DNA from: Betaproteobacteria bacterium
GTDB lineage: Bacteria; Pseudomonadota; Gammaproteobacteria; Burkholderiales; Burkholderiaceae_C
Assembly (NCBI GenBank): GCA_947453725.1
Contig: CANGHH010000019.1
Coordinates: 23,599 to 87,598 of the forward strand
Direction: 5' to 3'
DNA: 64,000 bases
This document shows, piece after piece, positions 33,389 to 41,482 of this stretch. A program made the translations under genes and the position numbers. A model generated the notes under the pieces. That model was not told the DNA's origin and did no database searches. It was given only the letters and a program-made list of their open reading frames with translations. Position 1 is the first letter of the stretch, and each line of letters begins with the position of its first letter.

Positions 33389-34441
33389 GCGCCCGGGCGC
33401 CGCGCGGCTGCTCTCGCGGGCGATGAAGCGCGGGGCCGGCAGCCTGGCCGTCGGCGTTTCGCCGGCCAGCAGCTGCAGCATCGCCGCGGCCGCGATCTGC
33501 CCCAGTTCGTACACCGGGTGGTGCACCGTGCTCAGCGGCGGCACGCTGTACGAGGCGCCGGCGATGTCGTCGTAGCCGACCAGCGAGACATCGTCGGGCA
33601 CCCGCAAGTGGCGCCGGTGCAGCGCCAGCGCGGCGCCGAAGGCCATCTGGTCGTTGGCCGCGAAGATCGCGGTGAAGGATTCGCGGCTGTCGAGCAGCCG
33701 TTCGACGGCCATGCGGCCACTGTCTTCGGTGTACTGGCCGGGCACCACCAGGTCCTGCTCCAGCGGCAGACCGGCGGCTTGCAGGGCCGCGCGGTAGCCG
33801 CGCTGGCGCTCCTTGGCGTCCGGGTGGCGCGGGTCGCCGGCGATGAAGGCAATGCGCCGGTGGCCCAGGCTCAGCAGGTGGTGCGTGGCCAGTCGGGCGC
33901 CCTCGAAGTCGTCGAAGTTCAGTGCGTACAGCCCCGCCGCCTTCAGCGCGCGGCCGGTCACCACCACCGGCAGCTGCAGCGCGTGGGCGGTCAGCGCGGC
34001 GTCGGGCAGGCGCCCGTTGAGCACGATGATGCCGTCGACCCGGCGCGAGCGCAGCATGTCGATGCAGCGGGCCTCCTGCGCGACGTTCCAGTGGCCGCTG
34101 ACGAAGAGCGGGCTGTAGCCGGCACGGCTGAGTTCGTCCTCGACGCCGCGCAGGGCGCTGCCGAAGAAAGGGCTGTCGATGGTCTGCGTGATCACGCCCA
34201 CGCTGAGCGTGCGCCCGCCGGCCAGTCCGCGCGCGACCGGGTTGGGCACGAAGCCCAGGCGGGCGATGGCTTCGTCGACGGTCTTGCGCTTGTCGTCGCT
34301 GACCGTGGCCGTGCCGTTCAGGATGCGCGAGACGGTGCTCGGCGAGACGCCGGCGGCAGCGGCCACCATGTCGAGCGTGACCTTGCCTTCGTCCTTGAAG
34401 GCGGCCCGGCGGCCGGCCTTCACGTCGATGCTCTTCTTCAT
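33386..34441 (-). CDS. LacI-family transcriptional regulator of the glucan locus
   Basis: Repressor-type regulator of 351 residues. The helix-turn-helix is at 21-43 (VTLDMVAAAAGVSPSTVSRI, then LNG), followed by the hinge helix region VARGLAGGRTLSVGVITQ. The periplasmic-binding-like sensor domain contains SPFFGSALRGVEDEL, the GHRRIAFIAGDPRHPDA block and VGYDDIAGASYSVPPLSTV near the C-terminus. It ends 77 bases from one of four identical LacI-type palindromes in the locus, making it the obvious candidate to bind them. The inducer is probably a beta-gluco-disaccharide. Binding and inducer are inference. The gene itself shows no such site in its short upstream region. Confidence 0.92.
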   Translation of the reverse strand: MKKSIDVKAGRRAAFKDEGKVTLDMVAAAAGVSPSTVSRILNGTATVSDDKRKTVDEAIARLGFVPNPVARGLAGGRTLSVGVITQTIDSPFFGSALRGVEDELSRAGYSPLFVSGHWNVAQEARCIDMLRSRRVDGIIVLNGRLPDAALTAHALQLPVVVTGRALKAAGLYALNFDDFEGARLATHHLLSLGHRRIAFIAGDPRHPDAKERQRGYRAALQAAGLPLEQDLVVPGQYTEDSGRMAVERLLDSRESFTAIFAANDQMAFGAALALHRRHLRVPDDVSLVGYDDIAGASYSVPPLSTVHHPVYELGQIAAAAMLQLLAGETPTARLPAPRFIARESSRAAPGR

Positions 34442-34536
34442 GGGCTCCCCGGCTCTGTGTCACCGGGAGTTTACGCAGGCGGCTTCGTGCACGGTGGCGG
34501 CCGGTCCGAGGCTGATCCGCTGCCGGCGCGACCGGC

Positions 34537-34659
34537 TCACAGCGTGAACTCGTCGTCGATGATCAGCGGCGCGTGGTCGCTGCAGCGCTCCGCCAGACAG
34601 ATCGACTCGCGCCGGGCCAGCGCCGCCAAGCCCGGCGTGGCCAGGTGGTCGTCGATGCG
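34537..34659 (-). pseudogene. xth 3'-end remnant A
   Basis: A 123-bp copy of the 3' end of xth without the rest of the gene. It encodes RIDDHLATPGLAALARRES, then a stretch ending SDHAPLIIDDEFTL and a stop. It differs from the intact xth C-terminus at several positions (DEFTL against DYDFDL, Cys for Tyr and for Phe). It lies next to the core-side LacI gene, so it is plausibly the displaced original xth end, left behind when foreign DNA entered xth. Confidence 0.85.
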
Positions 34660-34796
34660 ACAAAACACCTGCAAATCTCCAGCCACTCGAAGCACCGTCT
34701 GACAGGCAAGCCAAAGCCCAGGTCGATCCGTGACCGTCAGCAGACTGCGATAAAGCTGTCTCTGACACTCACGCCTCGGCGTGCCGCTCGCGGCCA
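34660..34796. repeat. Conserved left-end sequence of island unit A
   Basis: About 137 bases following xth remnant A recur with few differences at 42252-42389 after remnant B. With the remnants they give a 260-bp repeat. No reading frame is conserved. It is best read as a terminus of the inserted element. Confidence 0.85.
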
Positions 34797-34994
34797 GTTC
34801 CTCTCGTTGGACACAGCGGGACGAGCGACAGCAAGGTGGACAAAGCCGAAGTTCATCGAACTTCAGACCCAGACTGGGTGGAGTCGTTCGGGTGCGGCAC
34901 ATGAATGTCGGCGCTCACCCAAACCTAACGCCCAGGGCTCGAACCGGCGACGGGCAGCTTCATGCGTCTTGATGCGCGAAAACAGCCATCCAAC
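34797..34994. other. Non-coding sequence inside the unit A left end
   Basis: No gene, tRNA or recognised element is seen. A GGGCTCGAACC string near 34937 recalls a tRNA T-arm on the opposite strand, but the stem does not close. Confidence 0.4.
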
Positions 34995-35022
34995 AACAAC
35001 AAACCCGCTGAAGCGGGTTTGT
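34995..35022 (-). terminator. Intrinsic terminator of the PEP-CTERM gene
   Basis: A perfect 12-bp stem (CAACAAACCCGC / GCGGGTTTGTTG, loop TGAA) lies 20 bases beyond the stop. On the minus strand it is followed by a T-rich TTGTTG tail. Confidence 0.75.
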
Positions 35023-35042
35023 TGGAGTGCGGCAAGAACGAT

Positions 35043-35678
35043 CTAAAGGGCCTTCTGCTTCTTGCGCCGTGCAAGCCCAAGACCAGCGATGGCGAGGCCG
35101 ACAAGAGCAACAGAACCGGGCTCGGGCACAGCGGTGGCGCCAGAAGTCACATTGATGTTGTCATAGGTCGGATAGTACCGGTCCGACGAGAACAAAACGC
35201 TTGTCAAGTTCGAAAAACCCACCACGTTCGCGGTCTGGTAACTCTCCGAGATCTGGTCAACTGCAAATGACTCAGTGACCGTGCCGCCACCGGACAATGA
35301 ACCTACCAAAACAATACTACCGCCAGCCGCTGTAGTGAACCTGAACAGTTCACTGTAATCGAAAGAAAACAGGCTAAAGATGCTGTTATCTGCTGCGGTC
35401 ATGCGCACTTCGAACGGCGCTGCGCCATCGCCATTGTATACACCGAGAGCCTTGGAGCCGTTGTCGACGCACCCGCCCGCGCAAGGACCGCCGCTCCGGT
35501 GAACAAATACCAAGTCGGCAGTCGTAGCGGTGGGTTCGAATCGATACCCGTTCGAAATCTGAGTGCCGAAGGTTGACGTGTTGTTGGCGACAACATCTTC
35601 GAAATCGACGATTGCAGCGTTTGCACCGCCACTCGCGAACCCAAACGCAATGACGATTTGCGAAAACATCCTTTTCAT
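35043..35678 (-). CDS. PEP-CTERM-anchored exported protein
   Basis: Exported protein of 211 residues of unknown function. It has an N-terminal signal (MFSQIVIAFGFASGGANA, cleavage before AIVDF), a beta-rich body starting IVDFEDVVANNTSTFGTQIS, and a classic PEP-CTERM tail. The tail is VPEPGSVALVGLAIAGLGLA, then RRKKQKAL: motif, transmembrane stretch, basic cluster. Such proteins are sorted by EpsH/XrtA-type exosortases and are common in Burkholderiales making exopolysaccharide. The ATG at 35678 has GGAGTGAACGG upstream. Its codon use is less GC-biased than the neighbouring core genes, consistent with acquired DNA. No exosortase gene is in the window. Confidence 0.88.
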   Translation of the reverse strand: MKRMFSQIVIAFGFASGGANAAIVDFEDVVANNTSTFGTQISNGYRFEPTATTADLVFVHRSGGPCAGGCVDNGSKALGVYNGDGAAPFEVRMTAADNSIFSLFSFDYSELFRFTTAAGGSIVLVGSLSGGGTVTESFAVDQISESYQTANVVGFSNLTSVLFSSDRYYPTYDNINVTSGATAVPEPGSVALVGLAIAGLGLARRKKQKAL

Positions 35679-36256
35679 ACCGTTCACTCCTAAACTTTCA
35701 TGCTTTGACCAAACCGAAGAACCCATTGAGCCACTACTCCCCGATAGGATTGGGATGGCGTGATGCCTACTGCAATTTTCGCGCCACACCTCGTCAAGAG
35801 GAAAAACGTTCGAACAATCAATGACTTAGAAGTTGCGCTCCGCGGGGGACAGGATGAGTTGTAAAGCGGATCGACAGATCCGAATTAGGATTTACCCGCG
35901 CTCCCCGAGCCTTTCCACCTGCGCCGCTCACTCGGCCGGCTGTTTCAGGGCAGATGGACGAGCGACTACGACGCATCGGCAGTGACCGTTCGGCGCAAAG
36001 GGGAGCAGTCGTTGGCATGACAATGAGCGCCGGGCGACACCCATCGTGCTGGCGAACGTCAGCACCCCATCGCATACCGGCCCTTCAATCGACGACCGAG
36101 CCAGTGCCGCTATGGCTGGTATGCGCCATAGAGCGTGCGTTTACGGCTCCGTCGCGACCGACAGCTTTGCTGCGATGCCGACCTCCGCCGTGCACCTCGA
36201 ACTTCAGCTTCCTGTACCTTGCTGTCATTGAGTAAGACCGCGCGTACGACAGCAAG
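35679..36256. other. Gene-poor stretch inside island unit A
   Basis: No convincing gene. Short frames on both strands are rich in Arg, Pro and Ser, with no recognisable domain or ribosome site. The part near 36110-36250 contains degenerate inverted repeats, which together with the adjacent 136-bp repeat suggests interspersed repeat debris. Confidence 0.45.
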
Positions 36257-36392
36257 GGGTCGATTGCCGGTGCTCGCGGTCGGCGGTCGAAGGGCCGCTG
36301 AGCGACCTACAGGTGACCATCGCGCCTGGATGACCGCTGTCCGTCGCATGGCCGCCCTTCGTCATCGGCTGCTCAGCAGCCGAGGCCGGCCA
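36257..36392. repeat. 136-bp perfect direct repeat, copy 1
   Basis: Identical over 136 bases to 37156-37291. It contains the 17-bp palindrome CGGCTGCTCAGCAGCCG (36366-36382). The two copies bracket the HepT-MntA pair, in the same orientation, 899 bases apart. Confidence 0.95.
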
Positions 36393-36431
36393 GGAGCAGC
36401 CGGTCGGCCACTGGCCAAGCCGCCGTTCGGA

Positions 36432-36788
36432 TCATGCCTGCGCGCCGCTCTGCTGCGCCATGCGAGAAACCGCTTCGCTGAGAGCAGGCAGGTCCTGTTC
36501 AACGACCAGCCAGACAGCTCCGAGATCAACGCCGAGGTAGCCATGCACGATCACGTTGCGGAACCCAGCGAGTTCGCGCCATGGAATCTGTTCTTCGGTG
36601 GCCTTGATCCCGTTCGACAGGCGTTGGCTCGATTCGGCCAAGGTCTGCAGATTGCGGATCACCGCATCTTGCACCAGACGGGAGGCGTCGAATCGAGCTT
36701 GTTCACCGTTCGTGTACTCGCGAATCCGGTCCAGGCAGTCGCGCATGTGCGCGAGCAACACCAGGTCAGCGTCGGGGCCTGGCGTCAC
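36432..36788 (-). CDS. HepT-like HEPN-domain toxin (DUF86)
   Basis: Predicted RNase toxin of 118 residues. The HEPN motif RX4HXY is intact as RNVIVHGY (R77, H82, Y84), preceded by PWRELAGF. The N-terminal helix LLAHMRDCLDRIREYT and LVQDAVIRNLQTLAE match DUF86/HepT. In characterised pairs MntA adds AMP units to the motif tyrosine and so silences the RNase. The gene follows mntA with an ATGA overlap, the usual operon form for this type. It lies between perfect 136-bp repeats inside the xth island. Confidence 0.9.
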   Translation of the reverse strand: MTPGPDADLVLLAHMRDCLDRIREYTNGEQARFDASRLVQDAVIRNLQTLAESSQRLSNGIKATEEQIPWRELAGFRNVIVHGYLGVDLGAVWLVVEQDLPALSEAVSRMAQQSGAQA

Positions 36789-37069
36789 AGCCAGACAGCG
36801 CCGGCGACAACGCTATCCCGGAGCGCCGGGTGCAAGCTCGATTCGGTGACCACATCCACGCGGCGGCCCAGCAGATCCTGCGCATCCATCAGCAGGCCCC
36901 CCAGGGCAAGCGCGCTGATTCCTGGGGCCAGGGTCACCAGCAGATCGACGTCGCTGTTGTCGCTGCCGTCGCCGCGGCTCATCGAGCCAAATACCCGCAC
37001 ACCCGTCACGCCGCGCCTGCGTGCCAGTGCAAGCAGTTCGGCGCGGTGAGTCTCGATCAGCGTATTCAT
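36785..37069 (-). CDS. MntA-like minimal nucleotidyltransferase antitoxin
   Basis: Small nucleotidyltransferase of 94 residues. GSX10DXD is complete: G28-S29, then D40-V-D42 within the block VFGSMSRGDGSDNSDVDLLV. This is the ATP/Mg site of MNT proteins that AMPylate HepT toxins. The ATG at 37069 is used because upstream frame extension runs into repeat sequence. It overlaps hepT by four bases. Intact motifs in both partners suggest a working type VII toxin-antitoxin module. Confidence 0.9.
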   Translation of the reverse strand: MNTLIETHRAELLALARRRGVTGVRVFGSMSRGDGSDNSDVDLLVTLAPGISALALGGLLMDAQDLLGRRVDVVTESSLHPALRDSVVAGAVWL

Positions 37070-37155
37070 TCGCAGCAGTGTAGCCAGCCTGCGCCAACCC
37101 CTGTTGCACCCACTGAGGGCGGCTGCTTCCGGGCAGCAGCCCGAGTGGCCGCAGA

Positions 37156-37291
37156 GGGTCGATTGCCGGTGCTCGCGGTCGGCGGTCGAAGGGCCGCTGA
37201 GCGACCTACAGGTGACCATCGCGCCTGGATGACCGCTGTCCGTCGCATGGCCGCCCTTCGTCATCGGCTGCTCAGCAGCCGAGGCCGGCCA
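37156..37291. repeat. 136-bp perfect direct repeat, copy 2
   Basis: Second copy of the 136-base repeat, 86 bases upstream of the mntA start. Recombination between the copies would delete the toxin-antitoxin pair cleanly. Confidence 0.95.
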
Positions 37292-37588
37292 ATTCCTGCC
37301 GCCCGCGACAGGCAGCTTCATGGCGCGCCAGCGTCATCTCCAGTGCGCCCGAAGTCTTGACCAGCCAACCCACCCCGACGAATTCTGGTCTGCCACGTCC
37401 ATGCGCGCGGCTGGCACCGCTGCGTTGATAAGCGGTCCAATCGACCCGGGGGCACCCAACGGGCAGCGGATGGGCGCTTGGCCTACGCACTGAATGCGTT
37501 GGCTGGCGGTGAATCCTCGTATTGACACCCCGATCCATTCCCGAAACACTGAAGCTGCGATCCAGCCTGCCAATCGAAAGGCCAATGA
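37292..37588. other. Intergenic sequence upstream of the FAH-family gene
   Basis: No gene recognised. It opens with the imperfect hairpin TTCCTGCCGCCCGCGACAGG, close in sequence to the hairpins at the unit right ends (42058 and 49270). A minus-strand frame with EFVGVGWLVKTSGALEMTLA is open here but has no identifiable family or start. Confidence 0.4.
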
Positions 37589-38605
37589 ATGGACGATACA
37601 CGCCGAGGATTTCTTAAATCGTCCGTGGTCGCGGGCGCCGCTGCAACGGCCGGCGCTGGCCTAACCGATACCGCTGCAGCCCAGGTTTCGGGCGCACGGC
37701 TAGGCGCTCCAGCAATGGCACGCGGCATGATGTTGCTGAACATGCGCCAAGGTGGCGCGGCGGTACTTGGCGTGAAGACAGCCAAGGGCATTGTCGACGT
37801 GGCCAAAGCTGCAGCGCACTTCCAGACCACCGCGCCAAAGACCACTGATGACGTGATTCAGGGCGGCGATCAGGGCCTCGGCAACTTGGTGGCGCGTGCC
37901 CTCACATCAGGTCCGGCCGAGCTGTTCGCGGACGAGTCGAGGATCGAGTTTGCGGGCGCGATCCTGCGGCCAGAGAAGATCGTCTGCGTCGGACTCAACT
38001 ACGCTCGCCACGCGCGTGAGACCAACAACCCGATCCCCAAGCTGCCGATCCTGTTCAACAAGTTCAACAACACACTTAACACCCACAAGGGCACCGTTCG
38101 CGTGTCCACAGTGCCAGCGACTAAGTTCGACTACGAGGCCGAACTGGTCATCGTGATGGGCCGCCGCGCCTTTAACGTCAGCGAAGCCGATGCCTTGCAG
38201 TACGCCATGGGCTATGCCACGGGCAACGACTTCACCGCGCGCGACCTCCAGTCGCGCAGCAGCCAGTGGATGATCGGCAAGACCAACGACGGCTTCGCTC
38301 CGATCGGGCCCTATATCGTCACCGCCGACCTCGTGGGCGACCCGAATGCCTTGAAGATCGAGTGCTTGGTCAACGGCGACATACGACAGTCGTCGAATAC
38401 CAACGATATGGTGTTCAACTGCGCTCAGATCATCAGCTACACCAGCAAGCTGTTCACGCTTGAACCCGGGGACATCATCTTCACGGGCACGCCTGAAGGT
38501 GTGATCTCGGGCTACCCGCAGGACAAGCAGGTTTGGCTCAAACCCGGCGACAAGCTCGTCACTCGCATTGAGAAGCTCGGCGCATTGGAGTTCACGCTGA
38601 CCTAG
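37589..38605 (+). CDS. Fumarylacetoacetate hydrolase-family protein with Tat signal
   Basis: FAH-superfamily enzyme of 338 residues. The N-terminus carries a twin-arginine signal (DDTRRGFLKSSVVAGAAATA), so it should be exported folded to the periplasm. The catalytic domain (about 120-338) begins PEKIVCVGLNYARHARE and contains KFDYEAELVIVMG with metal-ligand Glu residues. GNDFTARDLQ follows, then KTNDGFAPIGPYIVT and a final TGTPEGVISG block. The family covers C-C hydrolases, decarboxylases and isomerases of aromatic catabolism, nearly always cytoplasmic. Substrate unknown. It stands alone between the toxin-antitoxin repeat and a gene-free gap. Confidence 0.88.
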   Translation: MDDTRRGFLKSSVVAGAAATAGAGLTDTAAAQVSGARLGAPAMARGMMLLNMRQGGAAVLGVKTAKGIVDVAKAAAHFQTTAPKTTDDVIQGGDQGLGNLVARALTSGPAELFADESRIEFAGAILRPEKIVCVGLNYARHARETNNPIPKLPILFNKFNNTLNTHKGTVRVSTVPATKFDYEAELVIVMGRRAFNVSEADALQYAMGYATGNDFTARDLQSRSSQWMIGKTNDGFAPIGPYIVTADLVGDPNALKIECLVNGDIRQSSNTNDMVFNCAQIISYTSKLFTLEPGDIIFTGTPEGVISGYPQDKQVWLKPGDKLVTRIEKLGALEFTLT

Positions 38606-38932
38606 AAACTACGGCGCTTCGCGATTGCCAGCGCCATGCATTTTGAGCGCAGTGCGTGGTCACCCCAATGTCGGCAGTACGCGACCGAGCAGGCTGTCTG
38701 GCGGTACTCAACCGCGTCTGGACACGGCCATCAAGCGACACTCAGGGCGAGTTCCGCAAAACGGTCAGTCAACTTGTGGCGGTAGTCATCTTCGTGACGA
38801 CCAAACACTCAAGGCGTTCGCGCCCGGGCCAGTCGCACCTGGGCATCGATCCGCTGGGTAGCCTGACAGCCAACGCCGGCGTCTGGCGCACGTCGCGCTT
38901 GCGGGGGCCGCACACTCGTTGGCGACTGGCAT
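38606..38932. other. Intergenic gap between convergent genes
   Basis: No gene or recognisable element is seen in 327 bases between the FAH-family and diaminopropionate ammonia-lyase stops. Short frames on both strands lack domains and ribosome sites. Confidence 0.5.
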
Positions 38933-40153
38933 TCAAGCGCGGGTGAGCCAAGCGTTCTGCGCGGTGAGGACGTCGTCGGCCGAGCGGCCCACCAGGCCCG
39001 CATAGACGCTCGGCGCCGTGGCGCCTTCGGTGTTGATCAGCAGCACGCGCGAACGGAGGTCGAGACCCGCGGCCTCGCGACCCTCGGGGTCACGATTCAG
39101 TTCCTCCAACGCCGCCAGACCGGCGGCGCCGGACTCTCCGGCCACGACCGGCACATCACCGTACGTGCCTTCTGCCAACACTCTCATCGCGGCTTCGGCC
39201 TGCGCGTCCGAGACGGTCAGGAAGAGGTCGACCGCCGGGTGCAGGAAGCGCCAGGCCAGGGGCGATGTTTCACCGCAGGCGAGGCCCGCCATGACCGAAT
39301 CGACACTGCCACGCGCTCGCGCCGGCCGGCCCTCGATCGCGCTCTGGATCAGGCAGTCCGCCTGTTCCGGCTCGACGACGATGAAACGGGGGCGACGTTC
39401 GCCATACCGATCCCAGAAGCAGCTCACGATCCCGGCGGCCATGCCACCGACGCCGCCTTGCAGCACGACGTGGGTCCATGGGCAGTCGTCGGTGTCCGGC
39501 GCCGTGGCGAGCAACTCGTCTGCGATCACGCCGTAGCCCTGCATGACGTCGCGCGGCACCTCCTCGTAGCCTTCGTAGGAGGTGTCTGAGACGACCTCCC
39601 AGCCATGGGTCGCCGCCAGCCGCGCTGCTTCTTCAACCGATTCGTCGTAATTGCCGGCGATGCGCACGATCTCGGCCCCGAAGGCCGCGATCGCCTGCTC
39701 GCGCTCGATGCTGACCTGGGCATGAAGGACGATCACGCAGTGGCAGCCCAGGCTCTGTGCCGCGGCGGCCAGTGCGCGCCCGTGGTTGCCATCCGTCGCG
39801 CTGATGACCACGAAAGACTTCAGCGCATCGGCATGCCGGCCGGCCAGCAACTCCGGGCCCGTCCAACCCTTCTGCGGCCAGCGTCGCGACACCAGCTTCA
39901 CCAAGGCATTCGGTGCGCCCAGTGCCTTGAAGCTGCCCAGGCTCGATCGCTTCGACTCGTCCTTGACCGTCAGGCTCTCAATGCCCAGGTGTCGTGCGAG
40001 GCCAGGCAGCGACCACAGCGGGGTGCGCTGGCGTGACAGGCCCGCCCAGTTTGACAGGCGCTCCCTCGCGGCGCGGCCTTCGGCAAGGCTCAGCCATGGG
40101 CGCAGGTCAGCGTCGTAAGCGCGGCGGGCAGCCTGGGTGTTGACGTGGAACAT
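38933..40153 (-). CDS. Diaminopropionate ammonia-lyase
   Basis: PLP enzyme of 406 residues predicted to convert 2,3-diaminopropionate to pyruvate and two ammonia. The PLP lysine is K76 in SSLGSFKALGA, the hallmark of this branch. ATDGNHGRALA near 125 is the Asn loop and LQGGVGGMAAG near 250 is the phosphate-binding glycine loop. VVAGESGAAGLAAL near 350 is a further conserved block. Length fits the YgeX family. It starts 28 bases after an M20 amidohydrolase, so deacylation followed by elimination is a sensible pathway. That pairing echoes ygeX-ygeY of enterobacteria. Confidence 0.9.
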   Translation of the reverse strand: MFHVNTQAARRAYDADLRPWLSLAEGRAARERLSNWAGLSRQRTPLWSLPGLARHLGIESLTVKDESKRSSLGSFKALGAPNALVKLVSRRWPQKGWTGPELLAGRHADALKSFVVISATDGNHGRALAAAAQSLGCHCVIVLHAQVSIEREQAIAAFGAEIVRIAGNYDESVEEAARLAATHGWEVVSDTSYEGYEEVPRDVMQGYGVIADELLATAPDTDDCPWTHVVLQGGVGGMAAGIVSCFWDRYGERRPRFIVVEPEQADCLIQSAIEGRPARARGSVDSVMAGLACGETSPLAWRFLHPAVDLFLTVSDAQAEAAMRVLAEGTYGDVPVVAGESGAAGLAALEELNRDPEGREAAGLDLRSRVLLINTEGATAPSVYAGLVGRSADDVLTAQNAWLTRA

Positions 40154-40181
40154 TAGAGTCTCGGGATGAAGGAATGGACGT

Positions 40182-41366
40182 TCAGACCGCCTGGGCCAGC
40201 GGCAGGCGCTGGCGGACCAGTTCGGCGAACCAGCGCGCCCCGACGGGCACGATCCGATCGTTGAAGTCGTAGCGCGCGTTGTGCAGCGGCACGCCGCCGG
40301 GTTCGTCACCGACGCCGTTGCCGATGAAGACGAAGGCCCCCGGGATGCTCTGCAGGAAGCGCCCGAAGTCCTCCGAGATCATCATCGGCGGCGTGTCGGC
40401 ATCCACACGGTCTTCGCCGGCGATTGCCTGGGCAGCCCGCACGGCAACGGGCACGCATTGCGGCCAATTGACCGTGGGCGCGAACTCGTGGGTGTACTCG
40501 ACCGTGCAGCTCGCGCCGTGAGCGCGGCAGATGCCGTCGCAGAGTTCGCGCATGCGGGCTTCCAGCAGGGCCTGCACCTCGGGCGCATAGCTGCGCGTAT
40601 CGCCCTTGATCACGACCTCGGTCGGAATCGCGTTGCGGATGCCATCGGTGATGAACTCGGTGCACGACACGACCGCCGAATGACGCGGGTCGACCGAGCG
40701 CGCGACGATGGTCTGCAGTGCCAGCACGATCTCCGCGCCGATCACCAGCGGATCGATCGCCATGTGGGGACGGGCTGCATGGCCGCCGCGGCCGGTGATG
40801 CGGATGACGAAGTTGTCCTCGCTGGCCATCATCCCGCCCACGCGGGTGGCGAAGTGGCCGGCGGGCATGCCCGGGATGTTGTGCGCACCGTAGATCTCGT
40901 CCATCGGGAAGCGCTCGAGCAGGCCGTCGGCCAGCATCGCCGCCGCGCCGCGCCCGTGCTCCTCGGCGGGCTGGAAGATGAACCGCACGGTGCCGTCGAA
41001 GTCGCGACGCGCGGTCAGGAGTTGCGCCGCACCCAGCAGCATGGCCATGTGGCCGTCGTGCCCGCAGGCGTGCATGCAGCCTGCGTTCGCCGAAGCGTAG
41101 GCGCGGTCCGGCGTCGTCTCCGACATCGCGAGCGCGTCCATGTCGGCCCGCAGTCCGATCACGCCGGCGCCGGAGCCCAGCTTGAGCGACGCGACAACGC
41201 CGGTCCCGCCGATACCCCGGTGAACCTCCAGCCCGAGCATCTGCAGAACCTGGGCGACACGGTCCGACGTGCCTCGCTCGTTGAACCCGGTCTCCGGGAA
41301 TCGGTGGAAGTCGTGGCGCCAGCGCACCCAACCGGATTCCAGCGTCTTCTCGTCCATCCCGACCAT
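40182..41366 (-). CDS. M20 aminoacylase/amidohydrolase (hippurate hydrolase type)
   Basis: Metal-dependent amidohydrolase of 394 residues. RHDFHRFPETGFNE near 17-30 and LRADMDALAMSE near 72 are family blocks. GCMHACGHDGHMAMLLGAA near 95-113 carries metal Cys/His ligands and FQPAEEHGRGA near 132 the catalytic Glu pair. GRGGHAARPHMAIDP lies in the dimerisation domain. The family removes acyl groups from N-acyl amino acids. It is the first gene of a two-gene operon with diaminopropionate ammonia-lyase, divergent from an Lrp regulator. An N-acyl-diaminopropionate is a plausible but unproven substrate. ATG 41357 is an alternative start. Confidence 0.88.
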   Translation of the reverse strand: MVGMDEKTLESGWVRWRHDFHRFPETGFNERGTSDRVAQVLQMLGLEVHRGIGGTGVVASLKLGSGAGVIGLRADMDALAMSETTPDRAYASANAGCMHACGHDGHMAMLLGAAQLLTARRDFDGTVRFIFQPAEEHGRGAAAMLADGLLERFPMDEIYGAHNIPGMPAGHFATRVGGMMASEDNFVIRITGRGGHAARPHMAIDPLVIGAEIVLALQTIVARSVDPRHSAVVSCTEFITDGIRNAIPTEVVIKGDTRSYAPEVQALLEARMRELCDGICRAHGASCTVEYTHEFAPTVNWPQCVPVAVRAAQAIAGEDRVDADTPPMMISEDFGRFLQSIPGAFVFIGNGVGDEPGGVPLHNARYDFNDRIVPVGARWFAELVRQRLPLAQAV

Positions 41367-41482
41367 CGTGTCGCTCCTCGGTGTCGATGCGAGGATTGTT
41401 AGGGCATGATGGCGAGCGAAATCATCGTCCGAAAAGCATTCGACGACGCGTTTGTTTCATCAAGGTCTGGACTGGAGAGGCA

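Noticed and set aside
33053..34702. Long plus-strand frame through the LacI gene
   Set aside because: It is a shadow of the LacI-family gene, which has a clear helix-turn-helix and sensor domain on the minus strand.
34537..34902. A 121-codon minus-strand frame ending in the xth tail
   Set aside because: Only the last 41 codons match exonuclease III. The upstream codons are element sequence, so it is a remnant fused by chance to an open frame, not a gene.
34925..34965. tRNA-like T-arm string (GGTTCGAGCC on the minus strand)
   Set aside because: The flanking bases do not form a 5-bp T-stem, and no anticodon or acceptor arm could be found.
34915..34990. Integron attC-like core (ACCTAAC)
   Set aside because: No matching GTTRRRY partner with paired inner sites was found nearby, and no integron integrase is present.
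36257..37291. 136-bp repeats as insertion-sequence ends
   Set aside because: They are direct rather than inverted, no transposase lies between them, and no target-site duplication was seen.
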